NCBI RefSeq assembly: GCF_038051945.1
Contig: NZ_CP150302.1
Span: forward strand, 7,316,001-7,380,000
Direction: 5' to 3'
Length of the DNA: 64,000 nt
Source of the DNA: Paenibacillus sp. FSL H3-0469
GTDB taxonomy: Bacteria > Bacillota > Bacilli > Paenibacillales > Paenibacillaceae
How positions within the stretch are numbered: the first letter of the stretch is position 1; the number at the start of each line of letters is the position of its first letter. Positions 6,955 through 16,312 of the stretch are shown here, piece after piece. The notes beneath the pieces are model-generated. The model ran no database searches. It was not told where the DNA came from and worked only from the letters and a program-made list of their open reading frames with translations. Position numbers and translations under genes: made by a program.

Positions 6955-8349
6955 ATGAAAAAAAAGATGTTGATGATGTTCCTGGGTATGATTACACTGA
7001 TGATCTATCCGGTCAGCGCCTTCGCAGCTGAGGGTCCGGCAGCACCGGATCTGCAGATCGGACTAGACACTGCATTTACGTTCCTGGCATTTATCCTTGT
7101 ATTCTTCATGCAATCAGGATTCGCATTACTTGAGGCCGGTTCGGTCCGGATGAAGAATGCCGGTCACGTGGCCGGTAAGACGGTACTGACACTGGCAATT
7201 GCAAGCTTGTGCTTCTGGGCACTGGGCTTTGGCCTTGGCTTCGGTAACGGCAACAGCTTCTTCGGAACTACAGGCTTCTTCTACGGCGGCGATTCAACAG
7301 CCTCTGCATTCGAATCCCTGGCCTTCTCCGATGTTACCTTAAATACGAAATTCCTGTTCCAAATGGCATTTGCAGCAGTCTCCCTGGCGATTGTATCCGG
7401 TGGTATGGCTGAACGTGCTAAGCTTAGCGTATATATTATCTTCGGAATTCTCTTCTCGGTTGTGATTTATCCGGTTGTAGCTCACTGGGTATGGGGCGGC
7501 GGCTGGTTGGCAGAGCTGAGCATGCAGGATTATGCAGGTTCTACAGTTGTCCATCTTACAGGTGCGACGGCGGCAGTAGTGGCGACCATTCTTCTCAAGC
7601 CACGTCTTGGCAAATTCAACAAAGAAGGCAAGCCGGTCATTATTCCGGGGCATAACCAGGTATTCACTGTCCTTGGTGTGATCATTCTCTGGTTCGGCTG
7701 GTTCGGCTTCAACCCAGGCAGCGCGTTGTCCCCTATGGGCGGATTCTTCGGACATGTAGCGCTGACTACTAACATTGCAGCGGCGGCAGGCGGTTTGGCA
7801 GCTCTGGCAGCTTCCTGGCTGTACTTCGGCAAATCTGATATTCCGGCAATGCTTAACGGCGTACTGGCAGCCCTGGTTGCCATCACAGGTGCCTGTGCCT
7901 TCGTAGAGCCTTGGGCAGCCATCGTTATCGGTCTCATTGCCGGTGCCTTCACCTTCATGACTTCGCAGTGGCTGGAGCGTGCAGGACTGGATGATCCGAT
8001 CTATGCTTTCTCTGTACACGGTATCGCCGGTATGTGGGGTGCGTTGTCCACAGGTCTCTTCGCAGCACCAGATCTTATTGAACAAGGTGCACTTGTAGGT
8101 AAAGCAGGTCTCTTCTACGGCGGCGGCTTCCATCAGCTCGGCGTGCAGGCGCTGGGTGTAGTCGGAACCTTCGTATTCGTAGCCGTGATGTCCTTCGTCA
8201 TCCTGTATGTGATGAAGATGGTTATGGGTATCCGTGTAACAGAAGAAGAAGAATTGATGGGTCTGGATATCAGTGAGCACGGTACTTACGGTTATCCTGA
8301 GCAAATGAAGCTGATCAGTGAATCAGAATCCAAAACCCTCAAACACTAA
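6955..8349 (+). CDS. amtB: Ammonium transporter AmtB/NrgA
   Basis: Trimeric ammonium channel of the cytoplasmic membrane used for ammonium scavenging. 464 residues: a signal-peptide-like N-terminus ending SAFA-AEG, eleven hydrophobic segments, the signature GNGNSFFG region, and the two pore histidines in VVHLTGATAAV and FSVHGIAGMWG. I chose ATG 6955 over GTG 6943 because the purine-rich GGGGAG/GTGGGG stretch serves as its ribosome binding site. The promoter carries GlnR/TnrA boxes, so nitrogen control is likely. No PII (glnK/nrgB) gene follows; a GlnD-like nucleotidyltransferase does. Confidence 0.95.
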   Translation: MKKKMLMMFLGMITLMIYPVSAFAAEGPAAPDLQIGLDTAFTFLAFILVFFMQSGFALLEAGSVRMKNAGHVAGKTVLTLAIASLCFWALGFGLGFGNGNSFFGTTGFFYGGDSTASAFESLAFSDVTLNTKFLFQMAFAAVSLAIVSGGMAERAKLSVYIIFGILFSVVIYPVVAHWVWGGGWLAELSMQDYAGSTVVHLTGATAAVVATILLKPRLGKFNKEGKPVIIPGHNQVFTVLGVIILWFGWFGFNPGSALSPMGGFFGHVALTTNIAAAAGGLAALAASWLYFGKSDIPAMLNGVLAALVAITGACAFVEPWAAIVIGLIAGAFTFMTSQWLERAGLDDPIYAFSVHGIAGMWGALSTGLFAAPDLIEQGALVGKAGLFYGGGFHQLGVQALGVVGTFVFVAVMSFVILYVMKMVMGIRVTEEEELMGLDISEHGTYGYPEQMKLISESESKTLKH

Positions 8350-8379
8350 TATCTATACTCAGGCAGGGAGGCGGACCGA

Positions 8380-9462
8380 GTGGCTTCGATGGAGGCAGCA
8401 GATTGGAACAAAGAAGAAAGTTACTTGTCCATCGTAACAGCCGGTTCGCCGGAGGAGCTCAAGAGGAGACGTACCGCTTGTCAACAAGTGCTGCTGGAGC
8501 AGCTCGGCGTGATTCCCGTTCAGGAATGGATGCACCGGGTCAATGCGATGCATGACCAGCTTGCCCGGACCGCGGTACGGATATGTGAGGCGCAGATGAA
8601 GGAGGCGGGCTACGGCCTGCCTCCCTGCGCCTATTCCTTTATTGTTTTCGGGAGTGCGGGCCGGCAGGAAGCTACACTGTGGAGCGATCAGGATAACGGC
8701 CTGATTGTCGAGGAAGCGCTGGAGGGTGAACGGAAAAGGTATTTCGAAGCTTTTGGCAGCATGCTGTCGGATGTGCTTGAGGCGATTGGCTATGAGAAGT
8801 GTGAGGGCAGGGTCATGTGCTCTGAGCCGCTCTGGCGGAAGTCACTGGCAGACTGGAGGCTCCAGCTGGCAGACTGGATGGAGCAACTCGAATGGGAGCC
8901 TGTGAGGTACCTGATTATAGCTTCGGATATGCGGCATGTAGCGGGAAGTGAGGCGCTGTCTGCGCAGTGGCGGGAAGCCCTGCATAACGGATTCACGGAT
9001 AACAGTAAATTGACGTTGGCAGTACTGCGCAATACGGTGCGCCACAAGGCAACGCTGAATCTGCTGGGGCAGGTGCTCACGGAGCGGTTCGGTGATAATG
9101 CAGGCGGCTTCGATGTCAAATATGGCCTCTACATTCCGCTTGTCAATATTGTCAGGCACTTGTCGCTGCTGCATGGAATCGAAGCATCTTCGACACTGAA
9201 GCGGCTGGATGAGCTGGCTAAGCTGGAGCAGTATCAGCATCTGGAAGAAATCAGGCGGGCTTGTCTGACAGCGCTCAGGATGCGGGTGAACACGCCGTTT
9301 ACGGTGACGGACGGCCTGCTCGTGAGCAGTGATTATTATGCGGAGAATGATTTGAAGAATAAGCAGCTCCGGGCGGAGCTGCGGGAAAGCCTGCTGCTGA
9401 TCAGACGCCTGCATAAGGCGCTGCAGCGGCAGCTCCGGTCAGCGGAAAGGAGACAGCTATGA
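8380..9462 (+). CDS. GlnD-like DUF294 nucleotidyltransferase
   Basis: A 360-residue soluble protein with the polymerase-beta-type motif FGSAGRQEATLWSDQDNGL (residues ~91-109), in which GS and the two Asp of SDQD are the expected NTP/metal ligands; the remainder fits the DUF294 C-terminal helical domain. The family is related to PII uridylyltransferases and is often paired with CBS domains, absent here. GTG start at 8380, eight bases after GGGAGG. 30 bp after amtB and overlapping the next gene by 4 bp (ATGA), so translationally coupled in the amtB operon. The protein or small-molecule substrate is unknown. Confidence 0.8.
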   Translation: MASMEAADWNKEESYLSIVTAGSPEELKRRRTACQQVLLEQLGVIPVQEWMHRVNAMHDQLARTAVRICEAQMKEAGYGLPPCAYSFIVFGSAGRQEATLWSDQDNGLIVEEALEGERKRYFEAFGSMLSDVLEAIGYEKCEGRVMCSEPLWRKSLADWRLQLADWMEQLEWEPVRYLIIASDMRHVAGSEALSAQWREALHNGFTDNSKLTLAVLRNTVRHKATLNLLGQVLTERFGDNAGGFDVKYGLYIPLVNIVRHLSLLHGIEASSTLKRLDELAKLEQYQHLEEIRRACLTALRMRVNTPFTVTDGLLVSSDYYAENDLKNKQLRAELRESLLLIRRLHKALQRQLRSAERRQL

Positions 9463-10208
9463 AGGAGCCGAGCAAAGGCGGAGGATTCTGGAATAATCTG
9501 CGGCAAGGCGGAATGCCCTCTGCCATCGCTTCCATGAGGGGCGGAGAATCGGCGCAGCAGACAGCCCAGCAAATGGCCTTTATCCGTTCTCTGATGCGCG
9601 AGAAGCGGCGTCCCGAGGTGTTGCATACTCCGCTGTCTGAACTGGAGACGGTAATATTCGATCTGGAGACTACAGGCTTCTCCCACCAGGGTGGGGACGA
9701 GATTATGTCCATTGGGGCGATCCGGGTAGTAGGCGAAGAGATCAAGGCAGAGGAATGCTTCTATACACTGGTGAACTGCGGGGCAACGATTCCTGACAAT
9801 ATTACGAGACTGACCGGAATCTCAGCCGAGATGACCTCCTCTGCTCCGCCGCTGATGGATGGCCTGCATAACTTCATGTCCTTCGTCGGGCAGCGGGTGC
9901 TGGTGGCGCACGGGAGCGCCCATGATAAGGCGTTCCTGAACGCTGCCTTATGGAAGACCTCCAAGGTCCAGTTAACCCACCGGGTGCTGGATACGATGAT
10001 GCTGGCCCGTTGGCTGGAGCCGCACCGCAGCAATTACACGCTGGATGAGCTGCTGGCGATCCATGAGATTCCTATTGAGGGCCGCCATCATGCGCTGGAG
10101 GATGCCAAGATGACGGCGAAGCTGTGGGTAGCTTACATCCGCCAGATCTTACAAAAGAATCAGGTAGATACGCTAGGCGACTTGTACGCCTATCTAAGCA
10201 GGACCTGA
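9459..10208 (+). CDS. DnaQ-type 3'-5' exonuclease
   Basis: A 249-residue protein with the three DEDDh exonuclease motifs: Exo I DLETTGF (~residue 70), Exo II AHGSAHDKAFLN, and Exo III RHHALEDAKMTA. It resembles the epsilon subunit of DNA polymerase III but stands alone with a ~60-residue N-terminal extension. Start ATG 9459 overlaps the stop of the nucleotidyltransferase. The DUF294-plus-exonuclease pairing recurs in other bacteria next to transporters (recalled, not checked), which suggests a shared signalling or nucleotide-turnover task. Confidence 0.88.
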   Translation: MKEPSKGGGFWNNLRQGGMPSAIASMRGGESAQQTAQQMAFIRSLMREKRRPEVLHTPLSELETVIFDLETTGFSHQGGDEIMSIGAIRVVGEEIKAEECFYTLVNCGATIPDNITRLTGISAEMTSSAPPLMDGLHNFMSFVGQRVLVAHGSAHDKAFLNAALWKTSKVQLTHRVLDTMMLARWLEPHRSNYTLDELLAIHEIPIEGRHHALEDAKMTAKLWVAYIRQILQKNQVDTLGDLYAYLSRT

Positions 10209-10476
10209 GGGATATTGTGTAAGACTATCCGGATTGCAGTGCAAAGCGAGGAGTCATAAAGGTATTTCAGGAAGGCGGCGGGTCAGGCGCTACGTTGCGT
10301 ATCGGCCTTAGGCCAATACACATGCCACCCGCTGCGGCAGCGCCAGCAGCTGTCCGCAGGTCTCCTGCGGCAGCCGGGCCGCAGAAGCTTCCCCAGCCTT
10401 TGCTGTACGGAAGAGTCCGGTCTGAACACCCGGGGGCTTCCCTGGCCGCTGTCAGCTTTACCCCTCTCTCTTCATG
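10209..10476. other. GC-rich non-coding region
   Basis: About 270 bp, locally G+C-rich, with short inverted repeats such as GGCCTTAGGCC. An open frame across it has no ribosome binding site and a biased Ala/Pro composition. I see no recognisable gene. Confidence 0.4.
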
Positions 10477-10508
10477 GGATTTCGTCTTTGACGGAATCCT
10501 CTTTTTTT
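10477..10508 (+). terminator. Rho-independent terminator of the amtB operon
   Basis: GGATTTCGTC (10477-10486) and GACGGAATCC (10490-10499), with a 3-nt loop and one wobble pair, followed by TCTTTTTTT. Confidence 0.85.
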
Positions 10509-10581
10509 ATGATAACGTTTGAAACTGGAGCAAGTGGGGGTACAATAGAGAAAAATCCTCCATGTAAAGGATCTGAACTCT

Positions 10582-11142
10582 ATGAAAGCAGTCCATAAAC
10601 GGAATGTAACGATTCTGGCCTTGATTGTTTTTCTGGCCGTTCTTGCCATAGAACATAAAGTGAAATCGGAGCCAAAGGCGGTTGCAGTCCTGCAGCAGAC
10701 GGCGGAACCGGAGACTGGTGCATCCGCCGGACTCAAAGCGCCTCCTTTTACAGTGCAGGAAGGGGATAAGCAATATGGGGTCGATGGGGCGAGGGAGAAG
10801 CCGGTCATTCTTAACTTCTGGGCCTCCTGGTGTGATCCTTGCCGGCAGGAAGCTCCTGAACTGAATAAGCTGGCTATGAAGTACAGCAAGGTGCTGGATG
10901 TATACGGAATTAACGTGACCAGCCAGGATTACAAGCCTAATGCGGAACGCTTCGTCAAGAAGTACATGCTGACCTTCCCGGTGATGTATGATCTGAAGGG
11001 CCAGATCTTCGACAAGTATAACGGGGCGGTGTTTCCGACCAACGTGTTGATTGATAAGAACGGGGTCATCAGCGAGATTATCCTGGGGGTCCTGAGCGCA
11101 GAGGAATTGGAGAAAAAGATTATTGCGCTGACCGGCTCCTAG
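10582..11142 (+). CDS. TlpA/ResA-type membrane-anchored thioredoxin-like protein
   Basis: Extracytoplasmic thiol-disulfide oxidoreductase. 186 residues: an uncleaved membrane anchor (residues ~10-26, ILALIVFLAVLAIE), a linker, then a TlpA-like thioredoxin fold with active site WASWCDPCRQEAPELN. ResA/CcmG relatives reduce apocytochrome c or help other exported thiol proteins; no ccm or res genes are adjacent, so the partner is unknown. Start ATG 10582 after AAAGGAT. Followed by a hairpin terminator shared with convergent cimA. Confidence 0.88.
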   Translation: MKAVHKRNVTILALIVFLAVLAIEHKVKSEPKAVAVLQQTAEPETGASAGLKAPPFTVQEGDKQYGVDGAREKPVILNFWASWCDPCRQEAPELNKLAMKYSKVLDVYGINVTSQDYKPNAERFVKKYMLTFPVMYDLKGQIFDKYNGAVFPTNVLIDKNGVISEIILGVLSAEELEKKIIALTGS

Positions 11143-11165
11143 CACAGGCAATCAGCTGCATGGTG

Positions 11166-11210
11166 AAAAGCCCTCCTGCGCGGAGAAAGTTCCGCATCGG
11201 AGGGCTTTTT
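11166..11210. terminator. Bidirectional terminator
   Basis: AAAAGCCCTCC (11166-11176) pairs with GGAGGGCTTTTT (11199-11210); an inner GCGGA/TCCGC stem extends it. Located between the convergent thioredoxin-like gene and cimA. Confidence 0.88.
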
Positions 11211-11237
11211 GGAGTGCATCGAGCGAAGCCAAGGAGA

Positions 11238-12857
11238 TCAGTGATTGACCAGACCTCTCGGTTCACTGCTGGCCGGAATGCCCTGGTCCAGTGAGATCTG
11301 TCCCAGAAGGGCATAGCGCATGGAATCGACCAGCGCCTCCCAGCTCGCTTCGATCACGTTGCTGGATACGCCTACGGTGTTCCAGGTGTCGCTGTAGTCC
11401 TTGGATTCAATCAGCACGCGTACCTTCGCGGCCGTCTGATCCTGCTCATCCAGCACACGGACCTTATAGTCGGAGAGGTGCATGTCTTTAAGCTGCGGGA
11501 AGTAGGTCTGCAGTGCCTTACGCAGCGCATTATCCAGTGCGTTGACCGGTCCGTTGCCTTCGGCGGCCGTGTACAGGCTCTCGCCGCCCACCTTCAGCTT
11601 GACGAAGGCTTCGGAGACGACAGGGCGGCCGGCGGTTTTCTCAACCAGCATCTTGAACGATTCGAAGGTGAACAGCTCGTTCATCTCGCCGGTTGCTTCC
11701 CGGAGCAGCAATTCAAGCGAAGCATCCGCGCCTTCGAACTGGTACCCCTGATGTTCAAGATTCTTGATCTTATCAATCACCTTGCGCGCCTGCTCGCTGC
11801 TTGGATCAAGGCTGAGTCCCATGTCCTGCGCCTTGGACAGCACATTGCTCTGACCGGCAAGCTCGGAGACCAGGACACGCTGCTTATTGCCTACCAGCTC
11901 AGGGGCGATATGCTCGTACGTCCGTGAATCGCGCAAAATGGCGGATACGTGGATGCCGCCCTTGTGGGCGAAAGCGGCTGTGCCGACATAAGGCTGATTC
12001 ACCGGCATGTTCACGTTGGCGACCTCACTGATGAACCGGGCTGTATTGGTTAACTGCGGCAGAGAATCGCCAGGGATGCAGTGATAGCCCATCTTCAGCT
12101 GCAGTGTTGGAATGATGGAACACAGATTGGCATTGCCGCAGCGCTCGCCGTAGCCGTTAATGGTCCCCTGGACCTGCCGGGCACCGGCGCCGATTGCGCT
12201 TAGGGTGTTGGCAACCGCAAGCTCACAATCGTTGTGTGTATGAATACCGAGCGATGCTTCCGGGAGCATCACACCGATGCTTGTCACAATATCATGAATC
12301 TCATGCGGCAGGGTGCCGCCGTTCGTATCGCACATCACAAGCCAGTCTGCTCCGGCCTCGCGGGCACGGGTGAGAACGGCAGCGGCGTATTCAGGATTGT
12401 TCTTGAAGCCGTCGAAGAAATGCTCTGCATCGAAAATGACCTCAAGCCCCTTGCGCTTCAGATAAGAGATGGAATCGCCGATCATGGCCAGGTTCTCTTC
12501 CAGAGTGGTCTGCAGGGCAGTATGAACATGGAAATCCCACGATTTGCCCACCAGGGTAGCCGCCGGAACGCCAGCGTTAATCATCCGCTGCAGCCCCTCG
12601 TCCTGCTCAGTCACCGTGTTCTTGCGCCGGGTGCTGCCGAATGCGGTAATTTTGGCATTCAGATGAAGCTCCTGGACTCTTTTGAAAAACTCGATATCCT
12701 TGTTGTTGCTGCCCGGATTGCCGCCTTCAATATAATGGACACCCAGATCGTCGAGTTTCCTGGCAATCTTCAGCTTGTCATCCGCCGACAGACTGATCCC
12801 CTCGCCTTGTGTTCCGTCGCGCAGGGTAGTATCGAAGATGGAGATAGACTTAGACAT
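11238..12857 (-). CDS. cimA: (R)-citramalate synthase
   Basis: Condenses pyruvate and acetyl-CoA to citramalate, a threonine-independent entry to isoleucine synthesis. 539 residues: DRE-TIM aldolase domain with IFDTTLRDGTQGEGISLSAD at the N-terminus and the metal-binding HTHNDCELAVANTL, a linker, and the C-terminal LeuA dimer/regulatory domain (isoleucine feedback). The length and the EGGNPGSNNKD segment separate CimA from 2-isopropylmalate synthase. Start after GGAGG at 12857. A -10-like TATAAT lies ~60 bp upstream. Monocistronic. Confidence 0.92.
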   Translation of the reverse strand: MSKSISIFDTTLRDGTQGEGISLSADDKLKIARKLDDLGVHYIEGGNPGSNNKDIEFFKRVQELHLNAKITAFGSTRRKNTVTEQDEGLQRMINAGVPAATLVGKSWDFHVHTALQTTLEENLAMIGDSISYLKRKGLEVIFDAEHFFDGFKNNPEYAAAVLTRAREAGADWLVMCDTNGGTLPHEIHDIVTSIGVMLPEASLGIHTHNDCELAVANTLSAIGAGARQVQGTINGYGERCGNANLCSIIPTLQLKMGYHCIPGDSLPQLTNTARFISEVANVNMPVNQPYVGTAAFAHKGGIHVSAILRDSRTYEHIAPELVGNKQRVLVSELAGQSNVLSKAQDMGLSLDPSSEQARKVIDKIKNLEHQGYQFEGADASLELLLREATGEMNELFTFESFKMLVEKTAGRPVVSEAFVKLKVGGESLYTAAEGNGPVNALDNALRKALQTYFPQLKDMHLSDYKVRVLDEQDQTAAKVRVLIESKDYSDTWNTVGVSSNVIEASWEALVDSMRYALLGQISLDQGIPASSEPRGLVNH

Positions 12858-13052
12858 GAGTGTCCTCCTAAAAGTGTTATTAGCCTTCGCATAGGAAATT
12901 AATTTTTATATTATAGCATTTTTACGCGGGAAAGTAACAAAGAACTTTTCACTGCGCTGTCACAAGCGGCTCTCTGGCAAGTTGACCTCCCGCCGGGGTA
13001 GAGGTATGCTGACAATAACAATGGAACCCCGAAAGATAAGAAGGTGGATACC

Positions 13053-14345
13053 ATGCAGAGTGTGGATCAATATTATCCGGCAAGCGGCAGGGTTATTCTG
13101 CATGTGGATATGAATGCCTTTTATTGCTCTGTGCATGAGGCGGAAGATCCGGAGCAATATAAAGGTGAGGCGACAGCGGTGGCTGGCAGTGTGGAGGCTA
13201 GAAGGGGGATTATCGTCACCTGCTCCTACGCCGCGCGCAGGCTGGGCATCTCCACTGGTATGCAGGTGCAGAAGGCGCTGCGGATTTGTCCGTCTTTAAT
13301 GCTTATTAAGCCGGATTTCCATCTATACCGCAAGTACTCGAATGCTTTTATGCAAATTGCCTACAGCTATACCCCCTTGCTCGAAGCGGTCTCTATAGAT
13401 GAATGCTATCTCGATATCACCGGCTCCCGTCAATTCGGTACCCCGCTGGAGATTGCCGAGGCGCTGCAGCGGCGCATTATGGAGGAGCTGGGTCTGCCTT
13501 GCTCCATCGGGATTGCCCCCAACAAGCTGCTGGCGAAGATCGCTTCTGATCTGAAGAAGCCCAGCGGTATCTCCGTGCTGCGGCTGCGCGATGTGCCGTC
13601 CGTGCTGTGGGACAAGCCGTGCAATGAGATGTTCGGCATTGGCGGCAAGACGGCCGAGAAGCTGCGCAAGCTGGGCATCTACAGCATCGGACAGCTGGCG
13701 GCCGCAGACGAGGCGATGCTGGTCGGCCATTTCGGCGTCATGGGTGCCTGGCTGAAGCGGGCGGGGAACGGGATTGATCACGGGATCGTGAATCCGGAGC
13801 GGGAGCAGAGCAAATCCATCGGCCATACAACCACGCTGCCGCATGATGTAGTAGGCTTGGCTGAGGCGCGCCCGATTCTGCTGAACCTAAGCGATCAGGT
13901 CGCGCGGAGGCTGAGGAAGCAGGGGCTGGTTGCAGCGGGGGTACAGCTGACGATCCGCACGCCGGATATGAAGACGATTACCCGCTCCCGCCAGCTTGAG
14001 GCTCCCACGGAGAGCGCCGAGGACATCTATAAGGTGGCATGCGACCAGTTCGCGCGCCACTGGAAGGGTGACAAGCCGGTGCGGCTGCTGGGGGTAACGC
14101 TCCAGGGGCTGATACCCAAAGAGGAGTCGGCCATTCAGCTGGACCTGTTCGACTACGAACGGCAGCCGAAAAAGGAATCGCTCAATAAGGCGATGGATAT
14201 GCTGCGCAACAAGTTCGGCGAGAATGCGGTGCTGACCGCAGGGATGCTGAGCGACAGCCACTCTGCGCGGCTGCGTAATCATAAGGAGCGGGGCACCTCG
14301 CTGCAGAAGGACAATCTGGGCGGCGCAGATAAGGATATAGACTGA
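13053..14345 (+). CDS. dinB: DNA polymerase IV (Y family)
   Basis: Low-fidelity translesion polymerase. 430 residues with palm motifs ILHVDMNAFYCSV and SIDECYLDIT carrying the catalytic carboxylates, the thumb helix-hairpin-helix region (FGIGGKTAEKLRKLGI), and the little-finger domain. A beta-clamp-binding motif QLDLFDY lies near residue 363, followed by a ~65-residue tail. I set the start at ATG 13053, five bases after AAGGTGG, rather than GTG 13044. Divergent from cimA. No LexA-type box was obvious upstream. Confidence 0.93.
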   Translation: MQSVDQYYPASGRVILHVDMNAFYCSVHEAEDPEQYKGEATAVAGSVEARRGIIVTCSYAARRLGISTGMQVQKALRICPSLMLIKPDFHLYRKYSNAFMQIAYSYTPLLEAVSIDECYLDITGSRQFGTPLEIAEALQRRIMEELGLPCSIGIAPNKLLAKIASDLKKPSGISVLRLRDVPSVLWDKPCNEMFGIGGKTAEKLRKLGIYSIGQLAAADEAMLVGHFGVMGAWLKRAGNGIDHGIVNPEREQSKSIGHTTTLPHDVVGLAEARPILLNLSDQVARRLRKQGLVAAGVQLTIRTPDMKTITRSRQLEAPTESAEDIYKVACDQFARHWKGDKPVRLLGVTLQGLIPKEESAIQLDLFDYERQPKKESLNKAMDMLRNKFGENAVLTAGMLSDSHSARLRNHKERGTSLQKDNLGGADKDID

Positions 14346-14504
14346 GATAAGGGCCGTCATCACCTGCTGGGAGCCCCCCTGAGAATGAGGCAATAATGTC
14401 AACACATTGAAAATTCATTGAAATTGTATCCTATTTATATTAATATGAGAAAAATAACAGGCTGCGACTGCAGGCTGTATAGTTAAGCGGGAGGCAGAGA
14501 AAAA

Positions 14505-14747
14505 ATGGCTAAGTACACTTGGGTCGAGAAGGACACATGCATCGCTTGTGGTGCTTGTGGCGCGACGGCCCCTGATATTTTTGATTACGATGATGAAGGT
14601 TTGGCAGAAGTGATCTATGAGAACGACGGCAACCACGGTAATGTAGTGATTCCGGACGACTTGTTCGATGACCTGCAGGATTCAGCTGACGGATGCCCTA
14701 CAGACTCCATTAAGATTGCAGATGCACCTTTCAACAAAGAGGGCTAA
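14505..14747 (+). CDS. fer: 4Fe-4S ferredoxin Fer
   Basis: Small acidic electron carrier of 80 residues. Cluster ligands are the CIACGACG motif (residues 13-20) plus the distant Cys of DGCPTDSIKI, the pattern of the single-cluster Bacillus ferredoxin. Ribosome binding site GGGAGG ahead of ATG 14505. An AT-rich promoter region (TATATTAATATGAG) lies upstream and a strong terminator downstream, so it is monocistronic and likely highly expressed. Confidence 0.95.
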   Translation: MAKYTWVEKDTCIACGACGATAPDIFDYDDEGLAEVIYENDGNHGNVVIPDDLFDDLQDSADGCPTDSIKIADAPFNKEG

Positions 14748-14765
14748 GCTACTGCCGTCTAACAT

Positions 14766-14813
14766 AAAGACATCTCCGGTCCGCAATAAATGCGGCTTGA
14801 GGTGTCTTTTTTT
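14766..14813 (+). terminator. Rho-independent terminator of fer
   Basis: AAAGACATCTC (14766-14776) pairs with GAGGTGTCTTT (14799-14809), with an inner CCGCA/TGCGG stem, followed by T7. Confidence 0.9.
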
Positions 14814-14884
14814 GCATCTTTTGCCGATATACAATAGAAGGCAGATACGAATACGTAACCATACCACCAATAGTGGAGGCCAAC

Positions 14885-16312
14885 ATGAAGAATGCTCAGC
14901 ATCTAAAAGCCTATGTACAGATGCATCCGGATAATAAGATGGCATGGTACTTGCTTGGTAAGGAATACTATAAGAACGGCCAGTATGGAAAAGCGAATTA
15001 CTGCTACAATCAGGCCGGGGAAGTGTATGAGGCATTTGAACGCAGCAAGGTGCCGGCGGAAATGCTGCAGCAGTACGAGGAAGGGCTGCTGGAATCGGCC
15101 CGGGAACGGCAGACCGCTAGACTCAAGAAGCGCCGGGTGCTGCTGGCTCTAATGCTGCTGCTGCTCATGCTTATTCCGGCTGCCGTCGCACCGGGAATTC
15201 AGCCGGAGAGAGCGGGCACCGCTGCGCCAGCCGCGAATATCTCAGCTGTGCTGCCGCCGGAGAGCGCCGAAGAGACACCGGTAAGTCCGCAAGAACCGGC
15301 AAGTCTGGATTTCACGGCGGTAGCGGCGGATGCTGCTGCGGGGGGCGGGGGCCTGGCAGCCATCCTGAAGTCGGCAAAGACGCCTTCCGCCACCGCATTG
15401 CTCGGTATGAAGCGCTCGGGCAAATGGCTGCTCTGGAAGAAAGGGTTGCCGCTGGAGGCTACCCTTGCCAAGAGCGGAGAAGGGCGTATAGTTTATCAGT
15501 CCTATAATCAGGCAGCGTGCGCATGCCAGCCGCCGGATCCGGCGGAGCTTAAGCAGCAGGGACTGAACTGGCAGAAGCAGCAGGAGGAGCTCGCTGTGCT
15601 CTGGAGTGCGCTGCGTACGTACAAGAACAGCAAAGGGGCTTATCCCGAAGCGGTACAGGAATTAGTGAAGCCGTTCCCGGCGAACGTGCTGGGCGGCATC
15701 ACCCCGCTGATGAAGGAAGCCTTCGCACCGCTGCGCAGTGCCGCACGGGGAGAGGCGCCGCTGCTCTCTGCATCTCCACAGCCGTCAGGAGGCCAAGAAG
15801 CAGGTACTCCGGGGCAAGAGCAGACAGGCGGACGTCCGGCGGCGGGGCCGGGGGAGAAGCTTTTTTTCAAACAACCGCTTGCTATCATTGTTGATAAGCA
15901 AAACTACCGTCTGGCGGTCACCAGCGGCAATGTAATTCTGCGGAATTATCCTGTGGGACTCGGCGGAGATAAGACACCTGAAGGAGAGTTCTTCATTAAG
16001 GATAAGGTCGTGAACCCGAACGGGCGCGATAACGGGGAATTCGGCAGCCGGGGCATGCAGCTCTCGGACAGTAATTATGCAATTCACGGGACGAATGAGC
16101 CGGATAGCATCGGCAAGGATGAGTCGCTGGGGTGTATCCGGATGAGCCGGAAGGATGTGGAGGAGCTGTTCGCGATGGTGCCGATGGGCACGAAGGTTCA
16201 GATTAGTCAAGGGGTTCTGCCTGAGGAGCTGGTCGTACCGGAGGAACGTTTCCCTTCGGATTCGCCCCGTAATCAGACCAACCCCCATAAAGTGTACCAT
16301 TGGCTGAACTAA
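14885..16312 (+). CDS. L,D-transpeptidase (YkuD) with TPR-like N-terminus and membrane anchor
   Basis: Cell-wall enzyme. 475 residues: a cytoplasmic TPR-like segment (residues 1-65, with HPDNKMAWYLLGKEYYKNGQYGKA as one repeat unit), a transmembrane helix (~88-105), a low-complexity Ala/Pro/Glu stretch, a middle region, and a C-terminal YkuD domain. The catalytic Cys sits in SLGCIRMSRKDV and the motif His in YAIHGTNEPDS. It may form 3-3 cross-links or attach proteins to peptidoglycan outside the cell. Start ATG 14885, five bases after GTGGAGG. Tail-to-tail with a small membrane-protein gene. Confidence 0.9.
   Translation: MKNAQHLKAYVQMHPDNKMAWYLLGKEYYKNGQYGKANYCYNQAGEVYEAFERSKVPAEMLQQYEEGLLESARERQTARLKKRRVLLALMLLLLMLIPAAVAPGIQPERAGTAAPAANISAVLPPESAEETPVSPQEPASLDFTAVAADAAAGGGGLAAILKSAKTPSATALLGMKRSGKWLLWKKGLPLEATLAKSGEGRIVYQSYNQAACACQPPDPAELKQQGLNWQKQQEELAVLWSALRTYKNSKGAYPEAVQELVKPFPANVLGGITPLMKEAFAPLRSAARGEAPLLSASPQPSGGQEAGTPGQEQTGGRPAAGPGEKLFFKQPLAIIVDKQNYRLAVTSGNVILRNYPVGLGGDKTPEGEFFIKDKVVNPNGRDNGEFGSRGMQLSDSNYAIHGTNEPDSIGKDESLGCIRMSRKDVEELFAMVPMGTKVQISQGVLPEELVVPEERFPSDSPRNQTNPHKVYHWLN

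Noticed and set aside
10295..10522. 75-codon open frame upstream of the thioredoxin-like gene
   Set aside because: No ribosome binding site, Ala/Pro-biased composition from GC-rich DNA, and it runs through a terminator.
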